DNA of 64,000 nucleotides, taken from Kribbella sp. NBC_00382 (GTDB lineage: Bacteria; Actinomycetota; Actinomycetes; Propionibacteriales; Kribbellaceae). The notes under the pieces were generated by a model that was given only the letters and a program-made list of their open reading frames with translations, was not told the origin of the DNA and made no database searches. Both the position numbers and the translations under genes were made by a program. This document shows positions 1 through 9,626 of this stretch, piece after piece (within the stretch, counting starts at the first letter, position 1; each line of letters starts with the position of its first letter). The stretch lies in the NCBI RefSeq assembly GCF_036067295.1, contig NZ_CP107954.1, forward strand, positions 7,192,001 to 7,256,000, given 5' to 3'.

Positions 1-1413
1 CGGACCGGTCTTGGGCAGGTTCAGGATGGCCGAGCCGACGACGCCCCAGTTGCCGACGGCATCCAGCGCCCGCACGAAGACCGTGTGCCGGCCGGCGTCG
101 AGAGCAGCGAGTACCGCGGTACTGATCGAGCCGGTCGCGCCGGTGATGCTGACGCCGCTGCCGGGCAGCGACATCGGCGTACCGAAGCCGACTCCGGTCG
201 TCACCGCATCGTCGATGACGAACTCTGCCTGGCTGACCGCCGACCCTCCGGTCGTGGCGTCACTGAGGTCGGCTGTCACCGTCACCGGTGCGAGACCGGT
301 CGACGGGTTGGGCGACAGCGCGATGTGATTCGAGACCGGCCCCACGCCGTCGGTACTGGGTGGCGGCGCGTTCGTGTCGAGGAAGGTGAGCATGCCGCCG
401 AAAGCGAGCTGGCTGGGATCGGCGGTGTGCTGGCCGTTGTTGTCCAGGTGCCTGGCGGTCTCGTACAGCGCCAGCTTGGCCTCCGGCCCGGTCGGCATCG
501 TGACGAGCGAGTCGAGCGTCTGGCCGGGGTCGATGCTCTCGGCCGCGACCGTGGTCGCATAGTGCGCGGGATGCCCACCCTGGGCGATCTCGGTCTGCAG
601 TCCGCCGAGCACCGTCATCGGGTGCGTCAGCGAGCCCACGTTGACGTACCGCACCAGGACCTTGTGTCCCTGGTCGGTCGCGATCGGGTCACTGGCCGGG
701 TACGGCTTGCCGTTGATCAGCCGATACTTCGGGCTGAACTTCCGCAGGTCGAAGGCCGCCGGGTTCGCGTTGAACGCCGGGTCGATCTCACTCAGCACGA
801 CCACCGCGTCGTCGTCGTACCCGGAGGCCGGGTAGCCGGCCGGCTGGGTCCCGTACGCCGTGCCGTCGGTGGGCAGCACCACGAAGGCGCCGGCCAGGCC
901 CATCGCGACCTGACGAGCGCCACCCGAGGTGTGCCCGGCCTCGTAGAGGAAGGTGCCCGCTCGGCCGGCCGTGAAGCTGTAGGTGCGAGTAGTACCTGAG
1001 GCGACACCGGTCGAGTCCTCTCCCCCCGCCGGCAGCGGCTGACCCGGGAACGCCAGGGAGACGCTCTGTCCGGCCACCTGGTTGTGCAGCGTGACGGTCA
1101 CCTGGTCGCCCTGGTGAACCACCAGCAGTGGGCCCGGCGCCGTTGCCGAGCCGGTTGCTCCGGTAGCGGAGAAACCCCAGATCGGGACCGGAACGCCCAG
1201 CAGAGTGGTCGTACCGGTCATGGCGTAGAGGTCGCAGGCAGCGGTGCCCGCGCCGAAGGTGCAGCCCCTCGGCGTGAGCTTGCCGACGGCAACCGATGCC
1301 CGGCCCGGCAATTGCTGTGCTGAAGTGGGCGTTGCGGTGGCGTGCAGCGACAGTGTCACGCCGAGCGTCGCGGCCGTCAGGATCGCAGCGGCGACACGGA
1401 ATCTGTTCGTCAT
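1..1413 (-). CDS. Secreted cupredoxin-domain (multicopper-oxidase-like) protein, 3' end outside window
   Basis: The minus-strand frame is open from the ATG at 1413 to base 1, so the C-terminus is missing. The product begins with a Sec-type signal (MTNRFRVAAAILTAATLG), followed by two cupredoxin-like segments and then an Ig-like region rich in Thr and Val near the window edge. It shares with the next two genes the phrases 'TYSFTAGRAGTFLYEAG' and 'FGGMLTFLD'. The paired His-X-His copper ligands of multicopper oxidases are not evident: the equivalent segments read 'LTHPMTVLG' and 'YETARHLDNN'. Only 11 bp separate it from the upstream gene, so it is probably the last known member of that operon. 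I infer a structural or accessory cupredoxin subunit rather than an independent oxidase. Confidence 0.75.
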   Translation of the reverse strand, partial: MTNRFRVAAAILTAATLGVTLSLHATATPTSAQQLPGRASVAVGKLTPRGCTFGAGTAACDLYAMTGTTTLLGVPVPIWGFSATGATGSATAPGPLLVVHQGDQVTVTLHNQVAGQSVSLAFPGQPLPAGGEDSTGVASGTTRTYSFTAGRAGTFLYEAGHTSGGARQVAMGLAGAFVVLPTDGTAYGTQPAGYPASGYDDDAVVVLSEIDPAFNANPAAFDLRKFSPKYRLINGKPYPASDPIATDQGHKVLVRYVNVGSLTHPMTVLGGLQTEIAQGGHPAHYATTVAAESIDPGQTLDSLVTMPTGPEAKLALYETARHLDNNGQHTADPSQLAFGGMLTFLDTNAPPPSTDGVGPVSNHIALSPNPSTGLAPVTVTADLSDATTGGSAVSQAEFVIDDAVTTGVGFGTPMSLPGSGVSITGATGSISTAVLAALDAGRHTVFVRALDAVGNWGVVGSAILNLPKTGP

Positions 1414-1424
1414 CGTCGGAGTCC

Positions 1425-2714
1425 TCACTGGCCCGGGCAGCCGGCCGGCGGGTCGATGCGGAAGACCGTCATCATGCCGCCGAAGGCTGCTCCGTAGTTG
1501 GTCGCTTGTTCCAGCGCGTGGCTGTGCGCGATGTGGTAGTACTCGCCACATTCGTTGTTCTGCGTCAGGTTCGCCGGCACCGGGTTCTTCGTGCCCAGGT
1601 AGCCGCTCTCGGAGAACCAGGTGTCCGGGCCGACCAGCAACTGGTCGGTGATCGCCGGGATCTGGGTCGGGATCGGGTTCGTGGTCGCGTTCCAGTGCTC
1701 GACGTCACGCCAGTCCATCAGCACGTCCAGGGTCTGCCCGGGACCGACGTCCAGGTCGTACTTCTGGTACGACAGGTCCTGGCCGGCCGGGCCCTGCAGG
1801 GCATGCCCGTCGCGGTTGACGACGCGCTCGTCGCTGCCGTGCGGGTGGAACGGGTAGTTGACGCTGCCGGCGTTCAGGTAGCGGATCGTGGCCGGCAACG
1901 GGTTCGTCGCGGCATCGTACGGTTTGACGTGCACGAGCGCGCCGTACGGCTGGGCCGGCAGCCAGGGTGCGTTGTTCGGCGCCAGGGTGTCCGGCATGCT
2001 CCGGCCGTTGATCAGGAAGTACCGCGACTTCGAGCTGTTGAGGTCGACCGGCTGGTTGCGCTCGACGGCGAGGTGCACGTCGGGATCGATCTCGGAGAGC
2101 AGGTAGACGTACTCCTTGCCGTTCGTGAAGGCCGAGTCGGACCGGTCGTTGACCTGGTTCGCATGGCCCGCGGGCCGGACCACCAGCGCGCCGTACAAGC
2201 CCATCTGCTGTTGCTTGCCGACGTCGGTCCCGGTCACGTAGAGGTAGGTACCGGGGCTTCCCGCCGTGAAGGTGTAGGTGACCGATCCGTCGTTGGCCGC
2301 CGCCGGCTGGACCAGTGAGGTCAACGACCCGCCGGAGTCGAACTGTGGCTGCGCCGGGTTGCCGTTCGCCTTCACCGACTGCTGTCCGGGGAAGACGATG
2401 GAAGTGGCCTCAGGCAACTTGTTGTGCAGGATCACGGTGACCGGCCGGCCCGACTCCACGCAGAGCGTGATGCCCGGTGACTGGAAGCCACGCTTGCTGT
2501 TGCCGTAGCTCCACATCAGGATCGAGTTGCCGTCGGGCGTGGAGACGTAGCCGTCGCTCGCCGTCAGTGAGAAGGTCTGGTTCGGGTCGGTGTCGCAGAG
2601 CAGGCCCTCCGACATCGCCGCGGCCGAGGACTGGGTCCAGACCACGGCAGGGGTGATCACCAGGACCGCAGCCGCGGTCAGGGACAGTAGCCGCTGGATC
2701 GAGAGTCGTTTCAT
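1425..2714 (-). CDS. Secreted multicopper-oxidase-like protein with HPHG and HSH motifs but no type 1 Cys
   Basis: The 429-residue product has an N-terminal signal (residues 1-33, basic MKRLSIQR then a hydrophobic stretch ending SSAAA) and two cupredoxin-like domains. Domain 1 (about 45-190) has no copper-ligand pairs. Domain 2 carries 'YPFHPHGSD' near residue 288 and 'IAHSHALEQ' near residues 397-399. These look like two of the four His-X-His pairs that build a trinuclear copper site. The Cys-His pair of a type 1 site is absent. It lies 16 bp after the TAT-type oxidase gene and 11 bp before the third cupredoxin gene, so the three are probably one operon. It could act only together with the neighbouring protein that holds the other two ligand pairs. 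Confidence 0.8.
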   Translation of the reverse strand: MKRLSIQRLLSLTAAAVLVITPAVVWTQSSAAAMSEGLLCDTDPNQTFSLTASDGYVSTPDGNSILMWSYGNSKRGFQSPGITLCVESGRPVTVILHNKLPEATSIVFPGQQSVKANGNPAQPQFDSGGSLTSLVQPAAANDGSVTYTFTAGSPGTYLYVTGTDVGKQQQMGLYGALVVRPAGHANQVNDRSDSAFTNGKEYVYLLSEIDPDVHLAVERNQPVDLNSSKSRYFLINGRSMPDTLAPNNAPWLPAQPYGALVHVKPYDAATNPLPATIRYLNAGSVNYPFHPHGSDERVVNRDGHALQGPAGQDLSYQKYDLDVGPGQTLDVLMDWRDVEHWNATTNPIPTQIPAITDQLLVGPDTWFSESGYLGTKNPVPANLTQNNECGEYYHIAHSHALEQATNYGAAFGGMMTVFRIDPPAGCPGQ

Positions 2715-2730
2715 CGGATCATCGCCCCCA

Positions 2731-3984
2731 TCACGCGTTCGCCGCGGTCTGCGCGGGATAGGTGCCGGGTGGGCCGACGATGATCTTGGTCATCATGCCG
2801 CCGTAGCCGGCCCCGCCGCCGTTCTCGAGGTAGGAGTACTTGCGGTCGTACAGCAGGTACTCGCCGGGTCCGGGTGCGATGAACAGCGCATCGCGGCTCT
2901 CGCCGGGCCCGATCTCGACCATGTTGGTGGTCAGGTAGTTCGTGGTGCCGTCACGCCCCCTCAGCAAGCTGGCGTCCTTCGCGATCACCGTGAGGTCGAG
3001 GTTGTCCACCGTCATCGCGTGGTTCTGGTAACCCAGGTTGGACAGCCGCAACAGGACCCGGTCGCCCGCGTTGCAACGGATCAGCGAGGAGATCGGCTGG
3101 TACTGCAACTTGCCGCCCGCGGTGCTGAGCGGGTCGCCGTTGGCTGCGATCGTGTCCGGATAGGCCCGGCCGTTCAGCAGCCAGAAGCTCGGGTCGTAGT
3201 CGGTCCAGTCGTTTACCTGGATGTGCGCGTCCCGGTAGTGCGCTGCCGACCAGAGCTCGGTCAGCATGAACGCGAACTCCCGGTCGTACGCCGTCGAGCC
3301 GTCGCCGTCGTTGTAGGCGTACCGCTCGCCCGGATGCAGCGGCGTGCGGTTCTGGGCCGGGCGCACGAACACCATCCCGGTCATCCCCATCTGGACGTGC
3401 TCCACGTCCTCGAAGTGGCAGTGGTACATGTACGTGCCGGCGTCGTGCGGCCGGTAGAAGTAGGTCAGATCGCGCCCGATCGGCACTGCCAGCGAGAGCT
3501 CTGGCACCCCGTCGAACAATGGGATCGCGTTGACGAAACCGTGCCAGTGCAGGGTGTGCCCGTCGAACAGGTCAGGCCGTTGGGCCAGCCCCAGGTTGGT
3601 GAGCGTCAGGTAGACGTCGTCGTCCTCGTCGAACGCCATCATCGGCGCACTCACCTGCGCCTTGCCGCGCTGGGCAGCGACCAGGTTGGAGCTCATCCCG
3701 GTCACGTCGCGGAACCCGAAGACGTAGGTGTTGAACGGGCTGGGCGCGAGTGGGTCGGGGAAGAACGGCGGGTCGGGCGGGGCATCGCCCGGCATCGCCA
3801 CCCAGCCGTCGGTACCGGCCAGGTGGACCTGCTTCTGCGGATGGGCGACGGTGGCGCGGTTCGGCGCCGCCAGCACCTGGCTCGAGCTGAGCAGCCCGCC
3901 GCCGAGGACGGCACCGCCGACAACGCCCGCGCTGGTGAGGAATGAACGCCGCGACAGTCCGCGCGGCAAGGATGTGTCAGTCAT
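2731..3984 (-). CDS. TAT-exported multicopper oxidase (type 1 site in domain 1)
   Basis: The 417-residue product starts at the ATG at 3984, preceded by GGGAG; a longer open frame to 4209 overlaps the upstream gene and is not needed. The N-terminus has a TAT signal (LSRRSFLTSAG) ending near 'VLAA'. Domain 1 contains 'TLHWHGF' near residue 145 and 'YHCHFEDVEHVQMGM' near residue 187: a His pair plus Cys-His with an axial-Met context, that is, a type 1 copper and half of a trinuclear centre. Domain 2 (after about 250) retains the fold ('GYGGMMTKI') but its equivalent positions read 'YQNHAMTVD' and 'LLYDRKYSY', without His-X-His pairs. Known families put the missing pairs in the second domain, so the partner may be the next gene product. 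The protein probably works outside the membrane on phenolic or metal substrates. Confidence 0.85.
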   Translation of the reverse strand: MTDTSLPRGLSRRSFLTSAGVVGGAVLGGGLLSSSQVLAAPNRATVAHPQKQVHLAGTDGWVAMPGDAPPDPPFFPDPLAPSPFNTYVFGFRDVTGMSSNLVAAQRGKAQVSAPMMAFDEDDDVYLTLTNLGLAQRPDLFDGHTLHWHGFVNAIPLFDGVPELSLAVPIGRDLTYFYRPHDAGTYMYHCHFEDVEHVQMGMTGMVFVRPAQNRTPLHPGERYAYNDGDGSTAYDREFAFMLTELWSAAHYRDAHIQVNDWTDYDPSFWLLNGRAYPDTIAANGDPLSTAGGKLQYQPISSLIRCNAGDRVLLRLSNLGYQNHAMTVDNLDLTVIAKDASLLRGRDGTTNYLTTNMVEIGPGESRDALFIAPGPGEYLLYDRKYSYLENGGGAGYGGMMTKIIVGPPGTYPAQTAANA

Positions 3985-4022
3985 TGGGATCTCCCGTTGC
4001 TGGTCGATGTGCTCTGTGGAAT

Positions 4023-4060
4023 GTGCGGCCCGCCTTGGGGGGTCTAAAGGCGGGCCGCAC
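4023..4060 (-). terminator. Hairpin terminator after the giant secreted protein gene
   Basis: A perfect 12-bp inverted repeat (gtgcggcccgcc at 4023-4034 and its complement at 4049-4060) with a 14-base loop begins 4 bp after the stop codon at 4065. There is no T-run. Strong U-less hairpins are common actinobacterial terminators. It would separate the giant gene from the cupredoxin operon. Confidence 0.7.
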
Positions 4061-4064
4061 AGCT

Positions 4065-7000
4065 TCAGGGCGTCATCTGGTCCGAGCCGGCGTCGTACCG
4101 GCGTTGTACGAAGGGGAAGACCCCAGTGACGGTCGGGCGGGGCTGGCCGTCGATGTCCGGGCTGTGGGCGCTGACGGTGTAGCTGAACCCCGAAGTCGGG
4201 GTGCCCCACCGGACCACCGTGTTCGCTCCTCCCAGCCCGCGGGCGGACGAGGCTGGTGTCGCTGTGGCCAGATGGAAGTCGCCCATCAGGTTCGGCGGCA
4301 GCAGTTGCGCCACGATGGCCGCCTCCCGGAAGGCCGGGTACGACCGGACCGAGAGCACGTTGACGCTGACCTCGTACGGGGACACGAAGCCCGGGTCGAC
4401 CAGCGAGTTCGACGGGTCCGGAGCGGATCCGGTCTCGTCCTGCAGCACCGAATGGGTCGGCGTGAGCAGGGCCCCGGGAACATCAGCCGCACCCATGTCC
4501 CACGAGTTGACGCTGTTGTCCGTACCGTCCGGCAACTTGCCGCCGATGCCATAGACCCAGCCACCGCTGAAGTTGCCGGCCCGGTTGTCCCAGAACACGT
4601 CGTTCAGGAGCGTCGGCTTGCTGAAGGTGGTGTTCGCCAGCGTCTGCGAACCCGGGAAGAGCGAGGTGTTGCGCAGCCTTGCCTGCAACGGATCGCTGTT
4701 CGCCGCCGTGGACAGTCCGGCCGGGGCCGGATCGCCGTTGCTGGTCACCGCCGTGGCGGTGGTCAGGTTCTTCGTCACCGTGTTGTTGACGATGTTCACG
4801 AAGGCCGAGTCGTCCAGCGCCAGGCCGCCACCCTCATGGGCGGACACGTTGTCGGCGATGGTGTTGTCGGCGATCAGGATGGTCTGCGGGTCGGAGCGGG
4901 AGATGTGCGATCCGCTCGTCTGCAGCAACCGGATCCCGCCACCGTCGTCGTTGGCCAGGTTGGCCTGGATCGTGTTGCCCTCGATGGTCACCGGTCCGGT
5001 GCCCGGCGACAGGGCCGTCGGGGTGGCCGGTAGCTCGCCGGCGATCATCACGCCGCCGCCCTCGTCGTACGAGGCGTTGAACCAGATCCGGTTGTTCGTG
5101 ATGGTTCCTCCGGCGGTACCGCCGCCGTTGGCCATGTAGCCGTAGGCAGTCAGCGCTCCGCCGTACTCCGCGGAGAAGTTGCCGCAGATCGCGTTGGCGT
5201 TGATCTGGTAGCCGTCGCTGCCGGTGAACAATCCGATCCCACCGGCCAGGTTGGTGCCGCCGTTGTCGCGGATCTGGTTGCGGGCGATGGTCGCGTTGAA
5301 GTTCTGGTTGTTGCCGACGTACGGCGTACCGATCCGGACGCCACCGCCGTACGAGCCGCCGTTGCCGTGGATGACGTTGTCGGTCACCCGCAGGCTACGG
5401 ACGTTCGCGTGGGCATAGACGCCACCGCCCTGGGTGACCAGCGCACCGGCTGCCCCGTACGGAGTCTTGACCGCACCGGTGAGCACGTTCACGTTCCCCG
5501 GCTGGTCAGCCTGGGCACCGCCCGTGATGCTCATTCCGTCCAGCGTGACCGGCCAGCTGTTCGGCGTCAGGCCGGCCAGCGCCGGATCGTCGAGCACCGT
5601 GACGACGGCCGAGTCCGGTACCGCCGGGTTGCCCGTGTAGGTCAGGCTGCTCAGCAGGTTGATCCAGGCCGTGCCGTTCGGGTTGTCGAGGTTGAAGCCC
5701 GACCCGTCGAGGATCGTTCCCGGTACCCAGGCGTTGTCCGAGTCGAAGCCACCCGGGCCGACCCCCTGGATCCGGACCTGGTGATGGACGATGACGTTCT
5801 CGTTGTAGTCACCCCTTGGGTTGGTACTGGTCTGCGCGTTCGGCCAGATCACCACCAGCCAGTACGGCCGCGCAGGCGTGATCACCTGTCCGCGGGGGTT
5901 GCGGATGACCCGGTTCGGTCGCGCCGCCTCGAGTCCCGCCTGGACTGTCTTGTACGTCTTCGTCGGACCGACCTCGATCAGGACCGGGTTGTTCTGGTCC
6001 GTGCCCGGTGTCGACGCAGTGGCTGCCGCCAGCACCTGAAGGGTCAGGCCGTTGACGCTCTTGAGCCCGCTGTGACCGGTGATCGCCAACTCGGCCGCGC
6101 CCAGGGCGAACCCGTTCGGCACGGTGAAGGTGATGCTCTTGTCGGTCCAGCTGGTCACCGTCATCGTCGTTCCGTTGAGCGTCACCCGGTCAGGTGCTCC
6201 CGCGGCGCCGAAGCCGAGACCGTTGATGGTGATCGAACGGTTGGGGTCCCCTCGCCTGATGTAGGGCCGGCTGACCGCCAGCAGTTGCGGCACGGTGGCA
6301 CCGAGATCGCACATCGTCGGATTCACCGTCGTGGTGTCAGGTGCGAGCACGGTCGCCGCCACCTGAGTAGGCGCCTCGTCGGTCACTGTGTAGAGCCCCG
6401 GCCAGGCCTGGAAGTTGGTCGCGATCGTCCGGAACCTCGAGTTGTAGTCCGGGTTGAGCGCGCCTGGCTGGCCTGGGTCGTTGCCGACGAACCGGTACAT
6501 GTTCGGGCAGGGGCCCGCCGGCAGCGGGCAGTTGTACGTGCCCGTCGACGGTTCCAGTGCCTCGTACAGGCCGTTGAAGTCGGTGTGCACGGTGTCCATC
6601 AGGCGTCCGGACCAGTCGTACAGGCCGACCGGGACGAAGGGCAGGCCCTGCGCCTCGCCGTAGTTGACGCTGCGCTTGTCGAGGGTCAGCCCGAGGTCGT
6701 TCAGCGTCAGTCCCCAGAAGTGCGTCGGGATCGGGACCTCGGTGAACAGGCTGAAGTTCGGCGCGACCGCTTGGTTCGCCCGCAGACCCACGAGCTTGTC
6801 GTCGCAGGACGGCCTTTCGTAGCCCTCGAACGGGCTGCCGCCGCCGGCATTGAAGGCTTCGTTCGTCACGTTGACGGTGTGCAGCGGTCCGGCGCACGGC
6901 GAGATGATGCCCGCCTGCTGCGACGGCGGCTGGTCCGGTGGTACCGGGGTCGGATCCGGCGGACCGGCCGGGTCGTTCGCCGCGGCCGGGGTGGCCGGCG

Positions 7001-9485
7001 GGTAGTTCTCCTGTGGCAGGTAGGTGTCACCGTCGAAGACGTTCACGTCTTCCTCGGCGGTGGACTTGTACATCGGCTTGCCGTCGACTGGATCGCTCGG
7101 GATGTCGACCGAGACGATGTAGTCGCGGGCCGGCAGATCCTGTTCCGTGCCGGCCGGCAGCGGCGCGTAGAGCGCCAGCCCGTCCGGGTTGTGCACGGTG
7201 TCGGTCGGCGGGTAGAGGTTGATCTTCGAGGTGGCGAACCCGTAGTTCCCGTTCACCGTCTGGCTGCCGCCGGGAGCGTCGCTCGCGCCGACCGCCAGGC
7301 CCAGCATCGGCGCCTCGACGCACATCCTGTTCGCGGCCGCGCCGAACTCCGGAAGTGCCTGCTGGTCGGTCAGCGGCTGCCCGTTGTACATCCGCGCGGT
7401 GCAGCCCCGCGGTGGCGCCCACTTCTCCGAGGTATAGGAGTCCTGGACCTCCGGCCCCTTCACGAACGCCCCGTACTTCGGGTTGTCCTGCAGCACGCCG
7501 TCGCCGTCGGGCACCTGCTTGGGCTCGGTCTCGTACCCCTGCCGGCAGAGTTCCGTCGGCGTGGTCGCGGTGCAGGCCTTCGGCAGGTAGAGCTTCACGG
7601 GGATGTCCGGGATGCCCGGCTGGTACGGCTCGGTGGCGACCTTCGCCGGGTCGAGCTCATTGCGGGTGGTGTCGTAGGTGACCGTGCCGACGATGCCGCC
7701 GTTGGTGCCCGGATCGTACGGCTGGACGCCCCAGTCGATCTGGCCGCGCAGGCCGATGATCGGCAGGAAGTTGATGTCTACCAGGCTGCCCAGCTGCGTG
7801 GTCGCCTTGGTCTCGTTGGCGCCCTTGTAGGTGATACCGGTGGTCTTGTAGCGGGTGTTGAAGCCTTCCAGGATCAGCCACTTGCCGAGCGGGTAGGTCT
7901 CCTTGATGTCGTAGTTGCCGTTGACATCGGTGCTGGCCGTGTTCATCGCCTGGTCCATCAGCGAGTTGTCGCGCTCGCGGACGGTCAGGCCGAAGCCGGG
8001 CACGGCCCGCTCACCGGTGTCGCGCTTGCCGTTGCCGTTGGCATCGACGAAGACGCTGCCGGTGATGTGGCTGAACCAGCCGACCAGCATCTTGTTGCCG
8101 ACGTCGGTGACGTCACCGTTGTGGACCTCGACGTTGAAGCTCCAGAGGATGTAGTCCTGGTCGTCGTCCCACAGAGTCAGCTGATAGGTGCCGTCGGGCA
8201 CGTTCTTGATGTCGAAGCTGCCGTCGGCCGCGCCGCGACCGACGTACACGGCCGCGTCGCCCGCGTCGAGGTCGGACAGCGCCACCCACGGGTTCGGGAG
8301 CGGGCCGTCGGACTTGGCGCCGGCGAAGCCGGTCTCGGGCACGACCTGGCCGTTCTGGCCGCCGATGTAGGGCAGACCGGCGATGGCGACACCCTTGATC
8401 TCACCGGTCGGCGGTGTGCCCGCCGGTGGGGTGATGGCCCGGGTACGGACGAAGCCGAACTGGACGGACGGCACGAGTTCACGGCCACGCACCTGCTCGG
8501 TGTCGTACCCGGTCTCGCCTTCCTGCTGCCAGATGTCGTGGTCGTGACCGCCTTCCAGCGTGGTCGTCTGGACCCACTGATAGGTCTGGCCGGGAGCCGG
8601 CGCAGGCGGTGTAACCGTGGCCGCGTAGCGGTTGGGGCCCATGTTCGGGATGACGATCTGGCCGGTCGCGTCGCTGACGCACTTGCCGGTCGACCGGGCG
8701 GCGTCCACGATCGGCTTGTTGTTGCCGTCGAAGAGCATCGGGCCAGTGCCGTTGGCGTTCGCGTGCTGGTACACGGTGCACAAGGCGTTGCCGTAGTAGT
8801 CCGTGCTGACCAGGCCGAGAACATCGGTCAGGGTGGCGCTGAAGCCGGCCAGGCCCTGCTCGGCGTCGACCTCGTAGGTTCCATCGACAGGGACACTGTC
8901 GTTGAACACCTGGATCCGCAGGGTGGTCAGCGGCAGCGGGGTCGGATTCATCCGGACCACCGCGTGCGCGGTGGCGCCGGAAGCGACGGTGAAGTGCTGC
9001 CCGTCGATCTTGAAGCCGTCGGCGGTGACGGAGATCAGGTACTTCCCGGCCGGCAGGTTGCCGAGCGCGGTGCCATCGCTGAGATCAGCCTCGGTGCCCT
9101 GGGCAACGATCGGTGCGAACCCGGAAGTATTCCTGGTCGACGGCCACGGGCAGCTGTCGGCGTAGTCCGGATCGGCCGACCCGCCGGTCGCCGTAGCCGG
9201 CAGGCACTGGCCCGTCAGCTGGTTCGCCCGGGTGCCCGGATTGCCGGTGTCGTCGACGTTGATCAGCCACTTGTAGTGCGGCACGGGATCGCCCTCGTGG
9301 ACGAATCCCGGTCCTGAGTTGACCGAGCGCGCGCTCTCCACGTGCAAGGTCAGGCTGCCGGGCCCGGCAGCCTGCGCGGGCACCGCACCTCCCGAAGCCT
9401 GCCCCACCGAGACGAGCGCGGCGATCATGCTCAACCCCACCAGCGCTCGCAACCATCTGGGCGCGGATGTCCGTTGTCCTGTCAC
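4065..9485 (-). CDS. Giant secreted protein with SdrD-B-like, IPT/TIG and parallel beta-helix regions
   Basis: The product is about 1,806 residues. I chose the GTG at 9485 because ggtgggggaggggct lies directly upstream; a GTG at 9509 would add 8 residues. A signal peptide (WLRALVGLSMIAALVSVG... AQAA) opens the protein. Around residue 475 'VFVDANGNGKRDTGE' is a typical calcium-binding SdrD-B-type repeat, and related repeats lie on both sides. Near residue 1080 'ITINGLGFGAAG' marks an IPT/TIG domain. Roughly residues 1240-1580 are rich in 'GGGV', 'NNRIW', 'IEGNTIQ' and 'IADNTIADN' phrases, which fit a right-handed parallel beta-helix. No LPxTG sorting signal or C-terminal membrane anchor is seen, so release or non-covalent wall binding is likely. 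The function is unknown; adhesion or polysaccharide binding fits the domains. Confidence 0.85.
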   Translation of the reverse strand: MTGQRTSAPRWLRALVGLSMIAALVSVGQASGGAVPAQAAGPGSLTLHVESARSVNSGPGFVHEGDPVPHYKWLINVDDTGNPGTRANQLTGQCLPATATGGSADPDYADSCPWPSTRNTSGFAPIVAQGTEADLSDGTALGNLPAGKYLISVTADGFKIDGQHFTVASGATAHAVVRMNPTPLPLTTLRIQVFNDSVPVDGTYEVDAEQGLAGFSATLTDVLGLVSTDYYGNALCTVYQHANANGTGPMLFDGNNKPIVDAARSTGKCVSDATGQIVIPNMGPNRYAATVTPPAPAPGQTYQWVQTTTLEGGHDHDIWQQEGETGYDTEQVRGRELVPSVQFGFVRTRAITPPAGTPPTGEIKGVAIAGLPYIGGQNGQVVPETGFAGAKSDGPLPNPWVALSDLDAGDAAVYVGRGAADGSFDIKNVPDGTYQLTLWDDDQDYILWSFNVEVHNGDVTDVGNKMLVGWFSHITGSVFVDANGNGKRDTGERAVPGFGLTVRERDNSLMDQAMNTASTDVNGNYDIKETYPLGKWLILEGFNTRYKTTGITYKGANETKATTQLGSLVDINFLPIIGLRGQIDWGVQPYDPGTNGGIVGTVTYDTTRNELDPAKVATEPYQPGIPDIPVKLYLPKACTATTPTELCRQGYETEPKQVPDGDGVLQDNPKYGAFVKGPEVQDSYTSEKWAPPRGCTARMYNGQPLTDQQALPEFGAAANRMCVEAPMLGLAVGASDAPGGSQTVNGNYGFATSKINLYPPTDTVHNPDGLALYAPLPAGTEQDLPARDYIVSVDIPSDPVDGKPMYKSTAEEDVNVFDGDTYLPQENYPPATPAAANDPAGPPDPTPVPPDQPPSQQAGIISPCAGPLHTVNVTNEAFNAGGGSPFEGYERPSCDDKLVGLRANQAVAPNFSLFTEVPIPTHFWGLTLNDLGLTLDKRSVNYGEAQGLPFVPVGLYDWSGRLMDTVHTDFNGLYEALEPSTGTYNCPLPAGPCPNMYRFVGNDPGQPGALNPDYNSRFRTIATNFQAWPGLYTVTDEAPTQVAATVLAPDTTTVNPTMCDLGATVPQLLAVSRPYIRRGDPNRSITINGLGFGAAGAPDRVTLNGTTMTVTSWTDKSITFTVPNGFALGAAELAITGHSGLKSVNGLTLQVLAAATASTPGTDQNNPVLIEVGPTKTYKTVQAGLEAARPNRVIRNPRGQVITPARPYWLVVIWPNAQTSTNPRGDYNENVIVHHQVRIQGVGPGGFDSDNAWVPGTILDGSGFNLDNPNGTAWINLLSSLTYTGNPAVPDSAVVTVLDDPALAGLTPNSWPVTLDGMSITGGAQADQPGNVNVLTGAVKTPYGAAGALVTQGGGVYAHANVRSLRVTDNVIHGNGGSYGGGVRIGTPYVGNNQNFNATIARNQIRDNGGTNLAGGIGLFTGSDGYQINANAICGNFSAEYGGALTAYGYMANGGGTAGGTITNNRIWFNASYDEGGGVMIAGELPATPTALSPGTGPVTIEGNTIQANLANDDGGGIRLLQTSGSHISRSDPQTILIADNTIADNVSAHEGGGLALDDSAFVNIVNNTVTKNLTTATAVTSNGDPAPAGLSTAANSDPLQARLRNTSLFPGSQTLANTTFSKPTLLNDVFWDNRAGNFSGGWVYGIGGKLPDGTDNSVNSWDMGAADVPGALLTPTHSVLQDETGSAPDPSNSLVDPGFVSPYEVSVNVLSVRSYPAFREAAIVAQLLPPNLMGDFHLATATPASSARGLGGANTVVRWGTPTSGFSYTVSAHSPDIDGQPRPTVTGVFPFVQRRYDAGSDQMTP

Positions 9486-9626
9486 AGCCCCTCCCCCACC
9501 TGTCGACACGCGTGAGTCCTCCCGACGTCACGTCTGTCGCTCGCCAGCGTGGCGGAGCGAGCAACACCCCGACCGCAGATGACGGCGGCGTCATTTGTTT
9601 GTCACCGGCCGCTCCTCACGACGAAA

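Noticed and set aside
85-999. Long open frames on the plus strand opposite the cupredoxin and giant-protein genes (also 5367-9317, 9595-12366, 20038-22119, 37668-39815)
   Set aside because: They lie antisense to well-supported genes, have Arg/Gly/His-rich composition typical of shadow frames in GC-rich DNA, and carry no motifs.
2731-4209. Longer start for the TAT oxidase at 4209
   Set aside because: It would cross the terminator and overlap the upstream gene; the ATG at 3984 has a ribosome site and leads straight into the TAT signal.
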